From Flavobacterium sp. UBA5153 (GTDB lineage: Bacteria; Bacteroidota; Bacteroidia; Flavobacteriales; Flavobacteriaceae): DNA of 58,137 nucleotides. Both the position numbers and the translations under genes were made by a program. The notes below the pieces were generated by a model. That model did not search any database. It was not told the origin of the DNA and was given only the letters and a program-made list of their open reading frames with translations. Shown here one piece after another: positions 49,711-58,137 of the stretch. The first letter of the stretch is position 1. Each line of letters begins with the position of its first letter. The stretch spans positions 30,636-88,772 of the forward strand of contig DHXP01000067.1 of the NCBI GenBank assembly GCA_002413745.1. Reading direction: 5' to 3'.

Positions 49711-50472
49711 TTGAGGTATTTTATAAAACTGGCCTATAACGGAACTAATTATCATGGATGGCAATACCAACCCAATGCTTCCTCTGTGCAGGAAACACTG
49801 AACAAAGCGGTTTCGGTTTTGTTGAACACGGGCTCGAGCGATAGCGAACAGGCGAAGCAAATCAATCTTATGGGCGCAGGGCGCACCGATACTGGCGTAC
49901 ATGCCAAGGAAATGTTTACCCACTTTGATTTTGAAACTCCATTCGATGTTTCCAGTTTAGTGCACAAACTCAACTCCTATTTACCCAAAGACATTGCGGT
50001 TTATGACATTATTCCTGTTCACGATGAAGCGCACGCTCGTTTTGATGCCACGAAACGAACGTATGAATACCATATCAACGTCTTTAAGGATGTTTTTTCG
50101 CAAGACGAAAGTTGGTATTTTCACCAAGAGTTGGATGTTACTTTGATGAATGAAGCGGCACAATTATTGTTCCATCACACCGATTTTCAATGTTTCTCAA
50201 AAGTAAATACGGATGTAAACACCTTCGATTGCACTATTTTTGAAGCCCATTGGAAACAGGAGAACAGCAAGCTTATTTTCACGATTTCGGCCAATCGTTT
50301 TCTGCGGAACATGGTTCGCGCCATTGTGGGAACATTGGTAAACGTGGGATTGCACAAAATTACCTTGGACGATTTCAGCGAAATTATTAAAAGTAAAAAT
50401 CGCGAAAATGCTGGATTTTCAGTACCGGCACATGGATTGTATTTAACAAAAATTGATTATAATTATTTATAA
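49711..50472 (+). CDS. truA: tRNA pseudouridine(38-40) synthase TruA
   Basis: 253 residues from a TTG; there is no ATG nearby and MRYFIKLAYNGTNYHGWQYQ is the standard N terminus. The catalytic Asp60 is in GAGRTDTGVHA. FDATKRTYEYHI and NRFLRNMVRAIVG complete the TruA signature. It forms pseudouridine in tRNA anticodon stem-loops. Upstream (49560-49710) are AT-rich ATCTAAAATC words. It is bracketed by inverted REP-like elements. Confidence 0.92.
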   Translation: MRYFIKLAYNGTNYHGWQYQPNASSVQETLNKAVSVLLNTGSSDSEQAKQINLMGAGRTDTGVHAKEMFTHFDFETPFDVSSLVHKLNSYLPKDIAVYDIIPVHDEAHARFDATKRTYEYHINVFKDVFSQDESWYFHQELDVTLMNEAAQLLFHHTDFQCFSKVNTDVNTFDCTIFEAHWKQENSKLIFTISANRFLRNMVRAIVGTLVNVGLHKITLDDFSEIIKSKNRENAGFSVPAHGLYLTKIDYNYL

Positions 50473-50477
50473 CGGCA

Positions 50478-50503
50478 GATTGCTTCGCAAGCTCGCAATG
50501 ACA
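50478..50503. repeat. REP-like element between truA and the ABC exporter gene
   Basis: GATTGCTTCGCAAGCTCGCA then ATGACA, the reverse complement of the element at 49497-49523 apart from the loop. It fills the 36-base gap between the truA stop and the exporter ATG. Confidence 0.8.
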
Positions 50504-50508
50504 GAATT

Positions 50509-52263
50509 ATGAAAGCAAAAGCATTTGATACCCGATTATTCAAAAAAATATTAAAATACACCAAACCCTATCAATCGCGTTTTAACGGAGTAATTATTTT
50601 CGCCGTTTCGTTATCGATTTTTGCGGCATTGCGTCCCTATTTATTGAAGCAAACTGTTGATGGCTACATAAAAACCCAGGATCAACACGGACTATTGGTC
50701 TATGTCTCCATAATGGGATTGGTACTTTTATTAGAAGTGTTTTCCCAATTTTTCTTCGTTTATTGGGCTAACTGGCTCGGGCAAGATATTGTGAAAGACA
50801 TTCGAACTAAAATGTTTCGGCATATTTTAAGTTTCCGAATGAAATATTTCGACAATGCACCCGTGGGACAGCTCGTTACACGCTCCGTTTCTGATATTGA
50901 GGCGATAGCTCGCATTTTTAGTCAGGGATTGTTCATGATTATAAGTGACATGATGAAAATGGCCGTCGTACTGATTTTTATGTTTTATATGAATTGGAAA
51001 CTTACTTGGATCGTGATTGTTGCGATGCCAATATTAATTTACATCACCCGAATATTCCAAAGAAAAATGCAGCTGGCTTTCGAAGAAGTGCGAACACAAA
51101 TTGCCAATATGAATTCCTTCGTGCAAGAACGGGTTACGGGAATGAAAATTGTTCAATTGTTTAATCGGGAAGACATTGAATTCGAAAAATTTAAAATCAT
51201 CAACGACAAGCACAATAGAGCCTGGATAAAAACAATATTATACAACTCCATCTTCTTCCCCATTGCCGATATCATTTCGTCATTAACCTTGGGATTTATC
51301 GTGTTATATGGTGGAATCAAGATTTTGGATGGCGATCATTTTACCACTTTTGGCGATCTGTTTTCCTACACGATGTTCATATCAATGTTATTCAATCCGC
51401 TGCGTCAAATCGCTGATAAATTCAATGAAATGCAGCTTGGAATGATTGCCGCCAATCGTGTTTTTAACATTCTGGATACACAAGACCAAATTCAGGATAC
51501 AGGAACTATCGAAGCACCTATTTTTAGGGGAAACATAGAGTTTAAGGATGTTCATTTTGGCTATATTTCAGAAGAAAATGTCATTAAAGGTATAAATCTA
51601 TCTGTCCCTGCCGGAAAAACCATCGCCATTGTTGGCTCGACAGGTGCCGGAAAATCAACGATTATCAATTTGCTGAATCGCTTTTACGAAATCAACAGCG
51701 GAACAATTTGCATTGACGGCCAAAACATAGAAAACTACACTTTGAGTTCGCTGCGCAAGCAAATTGCGGTAGTTTTACAGGATGTTTTTCTTTTTGCCGA
51801 TACCATTTTTAACAATATCACCCTGAATAATCCCGAAATATCTCGCGAGCAGGTTTTGGCTGCGGCCAAAAAAATTGGCGTCCACAAATTTATTATGAGC
51901 CTGCCCGATAATTACGATTTTGACGTGAAGGAACGTGGCGTAATGTTGTCTTCCGGGCAACGCCAATTGATTGCTTTTCTTCGGGCTTATGTAAGCAATC
52001 CCAGCATTCTGATTCTTGATGAAGCGACTTCTTCCATCGATACCTACTCCGAAGAGTTGATTCAACGTGCCACCGAAACCATCACCAAGGGAAGAACCTC
52101 AATTGTTATTGCACATCGACTCGCCACCATTGTCAACGCCGACAAAATTGTTGTTATGGACAAGGGTCTGATTGTAGAACAAGGAACGCATCAAGAACTG
52201 GTATCCCGAGAAGGAGGTTATTACAAAAATTTATACGATTCACAGTTTGTTACCCTGGAGTAG
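50509..52263 (+). CDS. MsbA-like ABC exporter (fused permease and ATPase)
   Basis: A half-transporter of 584 residues. Six transmembrane helices lie in about 25-300. The nucleotide-binding domain is about 340-580: Walker A GSTGAGKST, Q-loop VVLQDVFLFADTIFNN, signature MLSSGQRQLIAFLRA, Walker B ILILDEATSSID and the H-loop IVIAHRLATI. It exports a lipid, drug or peptide as a homodimer or heterodimer; the cargo is not readable. Several MsbA-like paralogues are usual in this phylum, so a lipid A role is not assumed. It follows truA. Confidence 0.9.
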   Translation: MKAKAFDTRLFKKILKYTKPYQSRFNGVIIFAVSLSIFAALRPYLLKQTVDGYIKTQDQHGLLVYVSIMGLVLLLEVFSQFFFVYWANWLGQDIVKDIRTKMFRHILSFRMKYFDNAPVGQLVTRSVSDIEAIARIFSQGLFMIISDMMKMAVVLIFMFYMNWKLTWIVIVAMPILIYITRIFQRKMQLAFEEVRTQIANMNSFVQERVTGMKIVQLFNREDIEFEKFKIINDKHNRAWIKTILYNSIFFPIADIISSLTLGFIVLYGGIKILDGDHFTTFGDLFSYTMFISMLFNPLRQIADKFNEMQLGMIAANRVFNILDTQDQIQDTGTIEAPIFRGNIEFKDVHFGYISEENVIKGINLSVPAGKTIAIVGSTGAGKSTIINLLNRFYEINSGTICIDGQNIENYTLSSLRKQIAVVLQDVFLFADTIFNNITLNNPEISREQVLAAAKKIGVHKFIMSLPDNYDFDVKERGVMLSSGQRQLIAFLRAYVSNPSILILDEATSSIDTYSEELIQRATETITKGRTSIVIAHRLATIVNADKIVVMDKGLIVEQGTHQELVSREGGYYKNLYDSQFVTLE

Positions 52264-52298
52264 TGATTGATTTCCCGATAACCCAAAATAGTACATCA

Positions 52299-52337
52299 CT
52301 TCGAGTATCACGCTTTTTTGCGTGATGCATCGAGAAG
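52299..52337. repeat. REP-like hairpin after the ABC exporter gene
   Basis: CTTCGAGTATCACGC and GCGTGATGCATCGAGAAG pair (inner stem ATCACGC/GCGTGAT, outer CTTC/GAAG). There is no T run, so it is better read as a repeat than a terminator. It may still shield the exporter mRNA 3' end. Confidence 0.6.
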
Positions 52338-52419
52338 CCTAGCATCTACAATAGTTCTCAAAGATTTTTCCAATGCAAAACTTTAAACCCTAAACTTTTT
52401 CTTTAATCAAATAAATCCT

Positions 52420-52427
52420 TAATTTTG
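52420..52427 (+). promoter_or_regulatory. -7 box upstream of lpd
   Basis: TAATTTTG, a TAnnTTTG match, 32 bases before the lpd ATG; the -33 region is unclear. Confidence 0.45.
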
Positions 52428-52459
52428 CCAACTGAAATTAATTAAGAAAACATACAAAA

Positions 52460-53848
52460 ATGAAATACGATATCATAGTTTTAGGAAGTGGTCCAGGCGG
52501 TTATGTTACTGCCATTAGAGCATCACAATTAGGCTTTAAAGTTGCCGTAATCGAAAAGGAAAACTTAGGCGGTGTTTGCTTAAATTGGGGTTGTATCCCA
52601 ACAAAAGCATTGTTGAAATCAGCACAGGTTTTTGATTACTTAAAACACGCTTCCGATTATGGATTGACTGTTTCCCAATTCGACAAGGATTTTTCGGCTG
52701 TCGTAAATCGTAGCAGAAGTGTCGCTGAAGGCATGAGCAAAGGAGTTCAATTCCTGATGAAAAAAAATAAAATCGATGTTATTGATGGTTTTGGAAAACT
52801 GAAACTAGGCAAAAAAATCGATGTTACTGATAAAGACAATAAAGTTACTGAATACAGCGCCGACCATATTATTATTGCCACTGGTGCACGTTCCCGTGAA
52901 TTGCCAAACTTGCCTCAGGATGGCGTAAAAGTAATTGGATATCGTCAAGCGATGACCATGCCAACACAACCAAAATCGATGATTGTTGTAGGTTCAGGCG
53001 CTATAGGAGTTGAATTTGCACATTTCTACAATTCGATGGGAACTGATGTAACCATAGTTGAATTCTTGCCTAACATTGTACCATTGGAAGACGAAGATAT
53101 TTCGAAACAAATGGAACGTTCGATGAAGAAAGCGGGCGTTAAAATTATGACCAACTCCTCTGTCGAAAAAATTGACATTTCGGGTTCCGGAGTTAAAGCC
53201 TTTGTAAAAACAGCAAAAGGAGAAGTAATTCTGGAAGCTGACATATTGCTTTCGGCTGTTGGAATTAAAACCAACATCGAAAACATAGGTTTGGAAGAAG
53301 TGGGAATTGCTACCGACAGGGATAAAATTCTGGTAAACGATTTCTATCAAACGAACATTCCGGGTTACTACGCCATTGGCGATGTCGTTCCGGGACCGGC
53401 TTTGGCACACGTTGCTTCTGCCGAAGGAATTACCTGTGTAGAAAAAATCGCAGGATTGCACGTGGATCCTATCGATTACGGAAATATTCCAGGTTGTACC
53501 TATGCCACGCCAGAAATTGCTTCAGTAGGAATGACCGAAAAACAAGCCAAAGAAAAAGGATATGAACTGAAAATTGGAAAATTTCCATTTTCTGCTTCAG
53601 GAAAGGCCAAAGCCGCCGGAACACCGGATGGTTTTGTAAAAGTGATTTTTGATGCCAAATATGGCGAATTGTTGGGCTGTCACATGATAGGTGCCGGCGT
53701 TACGGATATGATTGCCGAGGCAGTTGTAGCGCGCAAACTGGAAACCACGGGACACGAAATCCTAAAATCGATTCACCCTCACCCAACGATGAGTGAAGCC
53801 GTGATGGAAGCCGTTGCCGAAGCGTATGGCGAGGTAATCCATTTGTAG
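52460..53848 (+). CDS. lpdA: Dihydrolipoyl dehydrogenase (E3)
   Basis: A flavoprotein of 462 residues; it reoxidises dihydrolipoamide in 2-oxo acid dehydrogenases and the glycine cleavage system. FAD site [13 protein letters not shown], redox-active Cys40 and Cys45 in [19 protein letters not shown] site [13 protein letters not shown], second FAD motif [14 protein letters not shown], and the C-terminal His/Glu pair in [12 protein letters not shown] (residues 439-450). It is a stand-alone gene, so the E1 and E2 partners are elsewhere. A composite palindrome and terminator repeat follows. Confidence 0.96.
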   Translation: MKYDIIVLGSGPGGYVTAIRASQLGFKVAVIEKENLGGVCLNWGCIPTKALLKSAQVFDYLKHASDYGLTVSQFDKDFSAVVNRSRSVAEGMSKGVQFLMKKNKIDVIDGFGKLKLGKKIDVTDKDNKVTEYSADHIIIATGARSRELPNLPQDGVKVIGYRQAMTMPTQPKSMIVVGSGAIGVEFAHFYNSMGTDVTIVEFLPNIVPLEDEDISKQMERSMKKAGVKIMTNSSVEKIDISGSGVKAFVKTAKGEVILEADILLSAVGIKTNIENIGLEEVGIATDRDKILVNDFYQTNIPGYYAIGDVVPGPALAHVASAEGITCVEKIAGLHVDPIDYGNIPGCTYATPEIASVGMTEKQAKEKGYELKIGKFPFSASGKAKAAGTPDGFVKVIFDAKYGELLGCHMIGAGVTDMIAEAVVARKLETTGHEILKSIHPHPTMSEAVMEAVAEAYGEVIHL

Positions 53849-53862
53849 ATGAACAACGCGAT

Positions 53863-53940
53863 GTAGAGACGCACTGCAGTGCGTCTCTACAATATTATAT
53901 TGAAATCCGATTTGTGAAAGCAAGTCGGATTTTTTATGCC
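53863..53940 (+). repeat. Composite repeat: perfect 28-bp palindrome plus terminator (copy A)
   Basis: Bases 53863-53890 form a perfect palindrome with half-site GTAGAGACGCACTG. A short AATATTATA linker is followed by a terminator-type stem, AATCCGATTTG (53904-53914) with CAAGTCGGATT (53921-53931) and a T run. It starts 14 bases after the lpd stop and presumably ends lpd transcription. Two more copies follow the hybrid kinase (57757-57850 and 57992-58085). Confidence 0.9.
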
Positions 53941-54106
53941 TTTTATTTAAATTATTAGGGTGCATTTTGAATTTTGAAAAAAATAATTGAATTTTTTTAA
54001 TGTTTTCCAATAAAAAAAGATAATTTTAATCCCAACAAGATAAAGGAATGAAATCACTCAATATTTAAATATTAAATTTCGGTCTACCCCAATAAAAGAC
54101 AATACT

Positions 54107-57100
54107 TTGAAAGATAAATTGCAAAAACTAGGTTTCGACCTTCAAGGAGCCGAAATGCTGAAACTCATCCAAGAATTGAAGGAACAAAGGAATGAACTTG
54201 AATCTCAGAATAAAGTACTTCAGATTGAAAAACAAAGCCTTTCTAATATTTTAGAAGGAACCCATCAAGACATCACTGACTGCAAGCTGGCAGAGGAAAA
54301 TAGTAGACTATCAAAAACAACATATCGTGGCATTCTGAACAGCATTACCGAATTGATTTATATTCAAGACGAAAACGGATGTTTTCTTGATGTAAATGAA
54401 GCCGCCGAAAAAACATATGGTTATAACAGGGAAAGTTTTATTGGAAAAACACCTGAATTTCTTTCTGCTCCCGGAAAAAATGATTTAGATAAAATCACAA
54501 AAGTGATTCAATTGGCCTGGAAAGGTATCGCCCAGAGTTTCGAATTTTGGGGAATTACAAGAGACGGCAGGATTTTTCCGAAAGAAGTCAATTTGTCTCT
54601 AGGAACCTTTTTTGGAAAATCAGCAATTATAGCCGTTGCCAGAGATATTAGTAAGCGCAAGCAAGCAGAAGAAACGCTACTAAAAAATGAGGATAAATAC
54701 CGTAATTTAGTTAAAAATATGCCTGATGGTATTTATAAAAGTACTGAGGAAGGTAAATTTATTGATGTTAATCTGGCCTTAGTTAAAATGCTTGGATATG
54801 CAAACCAAGAGGAACTGATGTCCATAAATATTCTAACCCAATTGTACTTTGAGCCTTCTGACCGCGATAGTATAGTGCTTCGGGAAAACAATAAAGAACT
54901 TGGGATTTTCAGGATGAAAAAAAAGGATGGTTCCGAAATTTGGGTTGAAGACCATGGGTGGTTAAATTATGATGAAACCACCAACGTTCTTTTTCACGAA
55001 GGAATACTTCGGGATATCACCGAAAGGGTACAGGTAGAAAATATGTTGCTTGAAAGCAAACAGCAACTACAACTCATTTATGATTCGGTAAATGACACCA
55101 TCTTTCAAATCGAGGTCCAAAATGAAACTGATTTTATATTTATTTCGATGAATGAATCCGGGTTGAATGCCATTGGGATCACATTGGAGCAAATCAGAAA
55201 TAAAAATGTAAAGCAAATTATTCCACAGCCATCGTTAGATTTAGTACTTGGTAAATACCACGAAGCAATTCGAACCAGAAGAACCGTCAGATGGGAAGAA
55301 GAAACGGAATATCCCACCGGAGTAAAAACAGCCATTGTTACTGTTTCGCCTATTTTTAACGAAAATGGCAAATGCATTCGGTTAACAGGCAGTTTATATG
55401 ACATTACGGAGCGCAAAAAAGCAGAAGAAATATTGCTTAAGAGTGAAGAGAATTTGTCCATCACCCTTAATTCCATTGGCGATGGAGTAATATCTACCGA
55501 TAATAATGGCTTAATCGTTCGAATGAATCCGATAGCTGAAAATCTTTGCGGATGGAAATTGGCCGATGCAGCTGGCAAACCGTTGGCTGACGTTTTCAGA
55601 ATTATTAATGCGGAAACCCGTGAAACGGTTGATGATCCAGTTAAAAAAGTATTGAAAAGTGGAGGAATTGTCGGGCTTGCAAACCATACGGTTTTGATTT
55701 CGAGAAATGGAACCGAATGCCAGATTTCTGACAGCGCTGCCCCTATCAAAACCAAAGAAGGTGATATTAACGGGGTGGTTTTGGTTTTTTCAGACATAAC
55801 CGATTCGTATGTTGCCCAAAAACAGATAAAAGAGAGCGAAAATCATTTGAGGGAAACACAGATTATTGCGCGGTTAGGGGCTTATACTCTCGATATTGCT
55901 ACGGGTATTTGGTCAAGTTCCGAAATTCTGGACGAAATTTTTGGAATAGAAAAAAATTATGATAAATCAGTTCAGGGATGGATTTCAATCATTCATCCTG
56001 AGTGGCAGGAAACAATGAATAATTTCTTCATTCAAGAAGTGATCGGTAATAAAATACCATTCGATAAAGAATACCAAATTATACGAAAAAGCGACAATGA
56101 AGTACGCTGGGTTCATGGCATTGGCAAACTCGAATACGATGATAAGTCAAATCCTCTCAGGATGTTGGGTACAATAAAGGATATTACCGAGCGAAAGCAG
56201 ACGGAAAATGCCCTAAAAGAAAGTGAAGAGCGGTATCGTGCAATTGTTGAATGGTCTCCAGAAGCTATTATCGTGCATCAGGACTGGATAATACTCTATG
56301 CGAATCCTGCTGCCATCAAGCTCCTTAAAGCAAATAATATCCATGATTTACTGGGCAAATCCTCCTTTGATTTAATTCATCCAGACAGTCGTGCAATGAT
56401 AATGGAAAGGTCGAAAATACAAATCAAAATTGGCGATTTCACACCCATGACAGAAACAAAACTTCTTAGGATTGATGGAACTCCAATAGACGCAGAAACA
56501 CAATCTATATTGGTTAATTATAACGGAAGTCCTGCCGTTCAGGTTTCGATTCATGATATTACAAGTCGCAAGGAGGCTGAAGATTTAATTATAAAAGCTA
56601 AGGAACAAGCAGAGGAAAGTGATCGTCTCAAGTCAGCTTTCCTAGCCAATATGAGCCATGAAATTAGAACTCCAATGAACGGAATTATGGGGTTCACCAG
56701 TTTGTTGAAAGAAACTAATCTCACTGCTGAAAATCAACAAGAATACATCAAAATCATTGACCAAAGCGGGACTCGCCTACTCAACATTATCAATGACATT
56801 ATTGATATTTCAAAAATCGAATCCAACCAAATGATGGTTTCCCTTTCAGAAACAAATGTCAACGAAAAAATTAAATTCATATATGATTTTTTTAAACCGG
56901 AAGCATCAAGCAAGGGAATTTATCTTGATTTTAAAAACGGCTTGGCCAAAAAGGAAGCTTTCATTACCACTGACGGCGAAAAAATATATGCCGTTTTAAC
57001 CAATCTGGTTAAAAACGCCATTAAATTTTGTGATAATGGCATAATAGATTTTGGTTATGAATTAAAAACAGATCGAAAAAGTCCCGAACTTGAATTTTAT

Positions 57101-57742
57101 GTAAAAGATTCCGGAGTGGGAATTCCAAACGGCAGGCAACATGCCGTATTTGACCGCTTCATTCAAGCTGACATTTCAGACAAAAGGGCATTCCAGGGTG
57201 CCGGTTTGGGATTGTCCATTTCTAAAGCTTACGTGGAAATGCTGGGCGGAAAAATTTGGGTTGAAAGCGAAGTGGGAGTTGGTTCGTCATTTTATTTTAC
57301 TATTCCCTACAATGCAATCCAAAAAACAGAAACTGCTCCCATAAAGACGCTACAGGAAAAAGAATCGGAGAATCAGGTAAAAAACCTAAAAATACTCATT
57401 GTCGAAGACGATGCCATATCAAAATTACTGATTATGAAAGCCGTCACCAAGTTTAGCAGTGAGATTCTAACGGTAAGTACCGGAATCAAAGCCGTTGAGG
57501 CTTGCCGCAATAATCCCGACATTGATTTAATAATGATGGATATTAACATGCCTGTGATGAATGGCTATGAAGCCACCAAGGAAATACGTCAATTCAATAA
57601 AAAAGTAATCATCATCGCGCAAACGGCAAATGCTTTTGCCGGCGACAAAAACAACGCAATAGCAGCAGGATGCAATGATTATATTTCCAAACCTATAAAC
57701 AGAGACTTATTAAACAAGATGGTACAGAAATATTTTGAATAA
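54107..57742 (+). CDS. Six-PAS hybrid sensor histidine kinase
   Basis: 1211 residues, no membrane segment. The TTG start gives the N terminus KDKLQKLGFDLQGAEMLKL; ATG at codon 18 is an alternative. A short coiled coil precedes six PAS domains (about 70-180, 195-310, 315-440, 445-570, 575-700, 705-820), each closed by a DITERK-type PAC end. HisKA is about 840-905 with FLANMSHEIRTPMNGIMGF (His in SHEIR). HATPase is about 955-1065 (NLVKNAIKF, DSGVGIP, GAGLGLSISKAY). A C-terminal receiver domain is about 1090-1208, with MMDINMPVMNGYEA holding the phospho-Asp and DYISKPIN the conserved Lys. No output regulator is adjacent. Confidence 0.93.
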   Translation: MKDKLQKLGFDLQGAEMLKLIQELKEQRNELESQNKVLQIEKQSLSNILEGTHQDITDCKLAEENSRLSKTTYRGILNSITELIYIQDENGCFLDVNEAAEKTYGYNRESFIGKTPEFLSAPGKNDLDKITKVIQLAWKGIAQSFEFWGITRDGRIFPKEVNLSLGTFFGKSAIIAVARDISKRKQAEETLLKNEDKYRNLVKNMPDGIYKSTEEGKFIDVNLALVKMLGYANQEELMSINILTQLYFEPSDRDSIVLRENNKELGIFRMKKKDGSEIWVEDHGWLNYDETTNVLFHEGILRDITERVQVENMLLESKQQLQLIYDSVNDTIFQIEVQNETDFIFISMNESGLNAIGITLEQIRNKNVKQIIPQPSLDLVLGKYHEAIRTRRTVRWEEETEYPTGVKTAIVTVSPIFNENGKCIRLTGSLYDITERKKAEEILLKSEENLSITLNSIGDGVISTDNNGLIVRMNPIAENLCGWKLADAAGKPLADVFRIINAETRETVDDPVKKVLKSGGIVGLANHTVLISRNGTECQISDSAAPIKTKEGDINGVVLVFSDITDSYVAQKQIKESENHLRETQIIARLGAYTLDIATGIWSSSEILDEIFGIEKNYDKSVQGWISIIHPEWQETMNNFFIQEVIGNKIPFDKEYQIIRKSDNEVRWVHGIGKLEYDDKSNPLRMLGTIKDITERKQTENALKESEERYRAIVEWSPEAIIVHQDWIILYANPAAIKLLKANNIHDLLGKSSFDLIHPDSRAMIMERSKIQIKIGDFTPMTETKLLRIDGTPIDAETQSILVNYNGSPAVQVSIHDITSRKEAEDLIIKAKEQAEESDRLKSAFLANMSHEIRTPMNGIMGFTSLLKETNLTAENQQEYIKIIDQSGTRLLNIINDIIDISKIESNQMMVSLSETNVNEKIKFIYDFFKPEASSKGIYLDFKNGLAKKEAFITTDGEKIYAVLTNLVKNAIKFCDNGIIDFGYELKTDRKSPELEFYVKDSGVGIPNGRQHAVFDRFIQADISDKRAFQGAGLGLSISKAYVEMLGGKIWVESEVGVGSSFYFTIPYNAIQKTETAPIKTLQEKESENQVKNLKILIVEDDAISKLLIMKAVTKFSSEILTVSTGIKAVEACRNNPDIDLIMMDINMPVMNGYEATKEIRQFNKKVIIIAQTANAFAGDKNNAIAAGCNDYISKPINRDLLNKMVQKYFE

Positions 57743-57756
57743 AATTTTTTATTGTG

Positions 57757-57850
57757 GTAGAGACGCACTGCAGTGCGTCTCTGCAGTGCGTCTCTACTAC
57801 AATATTATATAAAAATCCGATTTGTGAAAGCAAGTCGGATTTTTTTTTTG
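57757..57850 (+). repeat. Composite palindrome-terminator repeat (copy B)
   Basis: GTAGAGACGCACTG and its mirror, with the half CTGCAGTGCGTCT repeated once more (57757-57797), then the AATATTATA linker, AATCCGATTTG and CAAGTCGGATT, and a T run. It follows the hybrid kinase stop by 14 bases, the same spacing as copy A to lpd. Confidence 0.9.
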
Positions 57851-57984
57851 GCGTGTCCCCGCTTCCACTAGCGTTTCAGCACGGTCAGGCTGTATGTTGC
57901 AATCTTTTTCGTGTTCTCGATACTTCCGCAAAAGCGGAAACTCGAACTGACGAAAAAGGATTTTCACTGCCATCCTTCACGCAA
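57847..57984. repeat. Nested palindromic repeat element
   Basis: The outer ends GGCGTG (57850 on) and TTCACGC (to about 57982) face each other. Inside, TTTTTCG and CGAAAAA flank a hairpin with arms ACTTCCGC and GCGGAAAC and the words TCTCGAT and CTCGAACTGAC. It reads like one palindromic repeat inserted in the loop of another. It is non-coding despite a short open frame. Confidence 0.65.
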
Positions 57985-57991
57985 AAACAAA

Positions 57992-58085
57992 GTAGAGATG
58001 CACAGCAGTGCGTCTCTGCAGTGCGTCTTTACAACATGATATAAAAATCCGTTTTGTGAAAGCAAGTCAATTTTTTTATGCCTTT
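57992..58085 (+). repeat. Composite palindrome-terminator repeat (copy C, degenerate)
   Basis: GTAGAGATGCACAGCAGTGC, then GTCTCTGCAGTGCGTCTTTAC, the linker ACATGATATA, and a stem with ATCCGTTTTG and CAAGTCAATT that is no longer well paired. It is clearly the same element as copies A and B, including the downstream ATGCCTTT. The rest of the window to 58137 shows no gene. Confidence 0.82.
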
Positions 58086-58137
58086 GCCTCTGTTATACCG
58101 CTAGTTATTTCAAATTAGTCCAATAAAAATTGAACTA

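Noticed and set aside
55105-55797. Open frame of 230 codons antisense to the hybrid kinase
   Set aside because: The plus-strand PAS domains are clear over the whole stretch; the antisense translation shows no domain.
57754-58044. Open frame of 96 codons after the hybrid kinase
   Set aside because: It runs through palindromic repeat copies B and C and the nested element; the translation is only repeat sequence.

Overview
Organism and style. The window looks like chromosomal DNA from a Flavobacterium-like member of the Bacteroidetes. The DNA is AT-rich, start codons have no purine-rich ribosome sites, and many promoters match the Bacteroidetes -7 box TAnnTTTG. Gene content agrees: a single-chain purL of about 1217 residues, Rho with a long N-terminal insert, bshB1, a DUF4293 protein, an ECF sigma factor with a Spy-like partner, DPP III, many lipoproteins, and menaquinone genes. 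Genes are mostly short transcription units separated by strong hairpin terminators. No phage, plasmid, CRISPR or classical defence locus was seen.

Layout. 1-10450: tail of an unknown gene, dienelactone hydrolase, M28 peptidase, tRNA-His, bshB1, a menI-menF pair, a beta-helix lipoprotein and purL. 10450-15600: an LtaS-like sulfatase, long-chain acyl-CoA synthetase and a prolyl-aminopeptidase-like lipoprotein. 15600-26870: a fatty-acid beta-oxidation block (MarR regulator, fadN, fadA, fadE) in the Bacillus fadNAE order. It is interrupted by a REP-flanked IS200-like transposase and a four-helix-bundle gene, and is followed by a large PAS histidine kinase whose 3' end runs into a second, degenerate copy of the fadE 3' end. 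26870-37600: YihY-like membrane protein, sodC, LETM1-related protein, carbonic anhydrase, oxyR, two paralogous 65-residue proteins, mnmD, ilvE, a MazG-like pyrophosphohydrolase, a small membrane protein and DPP III. 37860-40560: SRPBCC/GyrI-like protein, ECF sigma factor, single-TM protein and Spy-like sensor. 40550-48940: a YCF48-like lipoprotein gene broken by an in-frame stop, a repeat-rich secreted protein, kup, an RsmB-type methyltransferase, rho and a DUF4293 protein. 48999-58137: YfcE-type phosphoesterase, truA, an MsbA-like ABC exporter, lpd and a six-PAS hybrid histidine kinase bracketed by repeats.

How the genes work together. Acyl-CoA synthetase, FadN, FadA and FadE make a complete fatty-acid activation and beta-oxidation route under a MarR regulator whose promoter carries a candidate operator. 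SodC and OxyR (with cysteines exactly at 199 and 208) point to oxidative-stress handling. MenI and MenF belong to menaquinone synthesis.

Most unusual signals. (i) The duplicated fadE 3' end supplies the stop codon of the PAS kinase. (ii) Several families of dispersed palindromes occur, one in frame inside purL, one around the transposase, one around truA, and one composite palindrome-plus-terminator element on both sides of the hybrid kinase. (iii) A lipoprotein gene has an in-frame stop just after its signal peptide. All calls come from reading the sequence and from general knowledge of the families; no database search was run.
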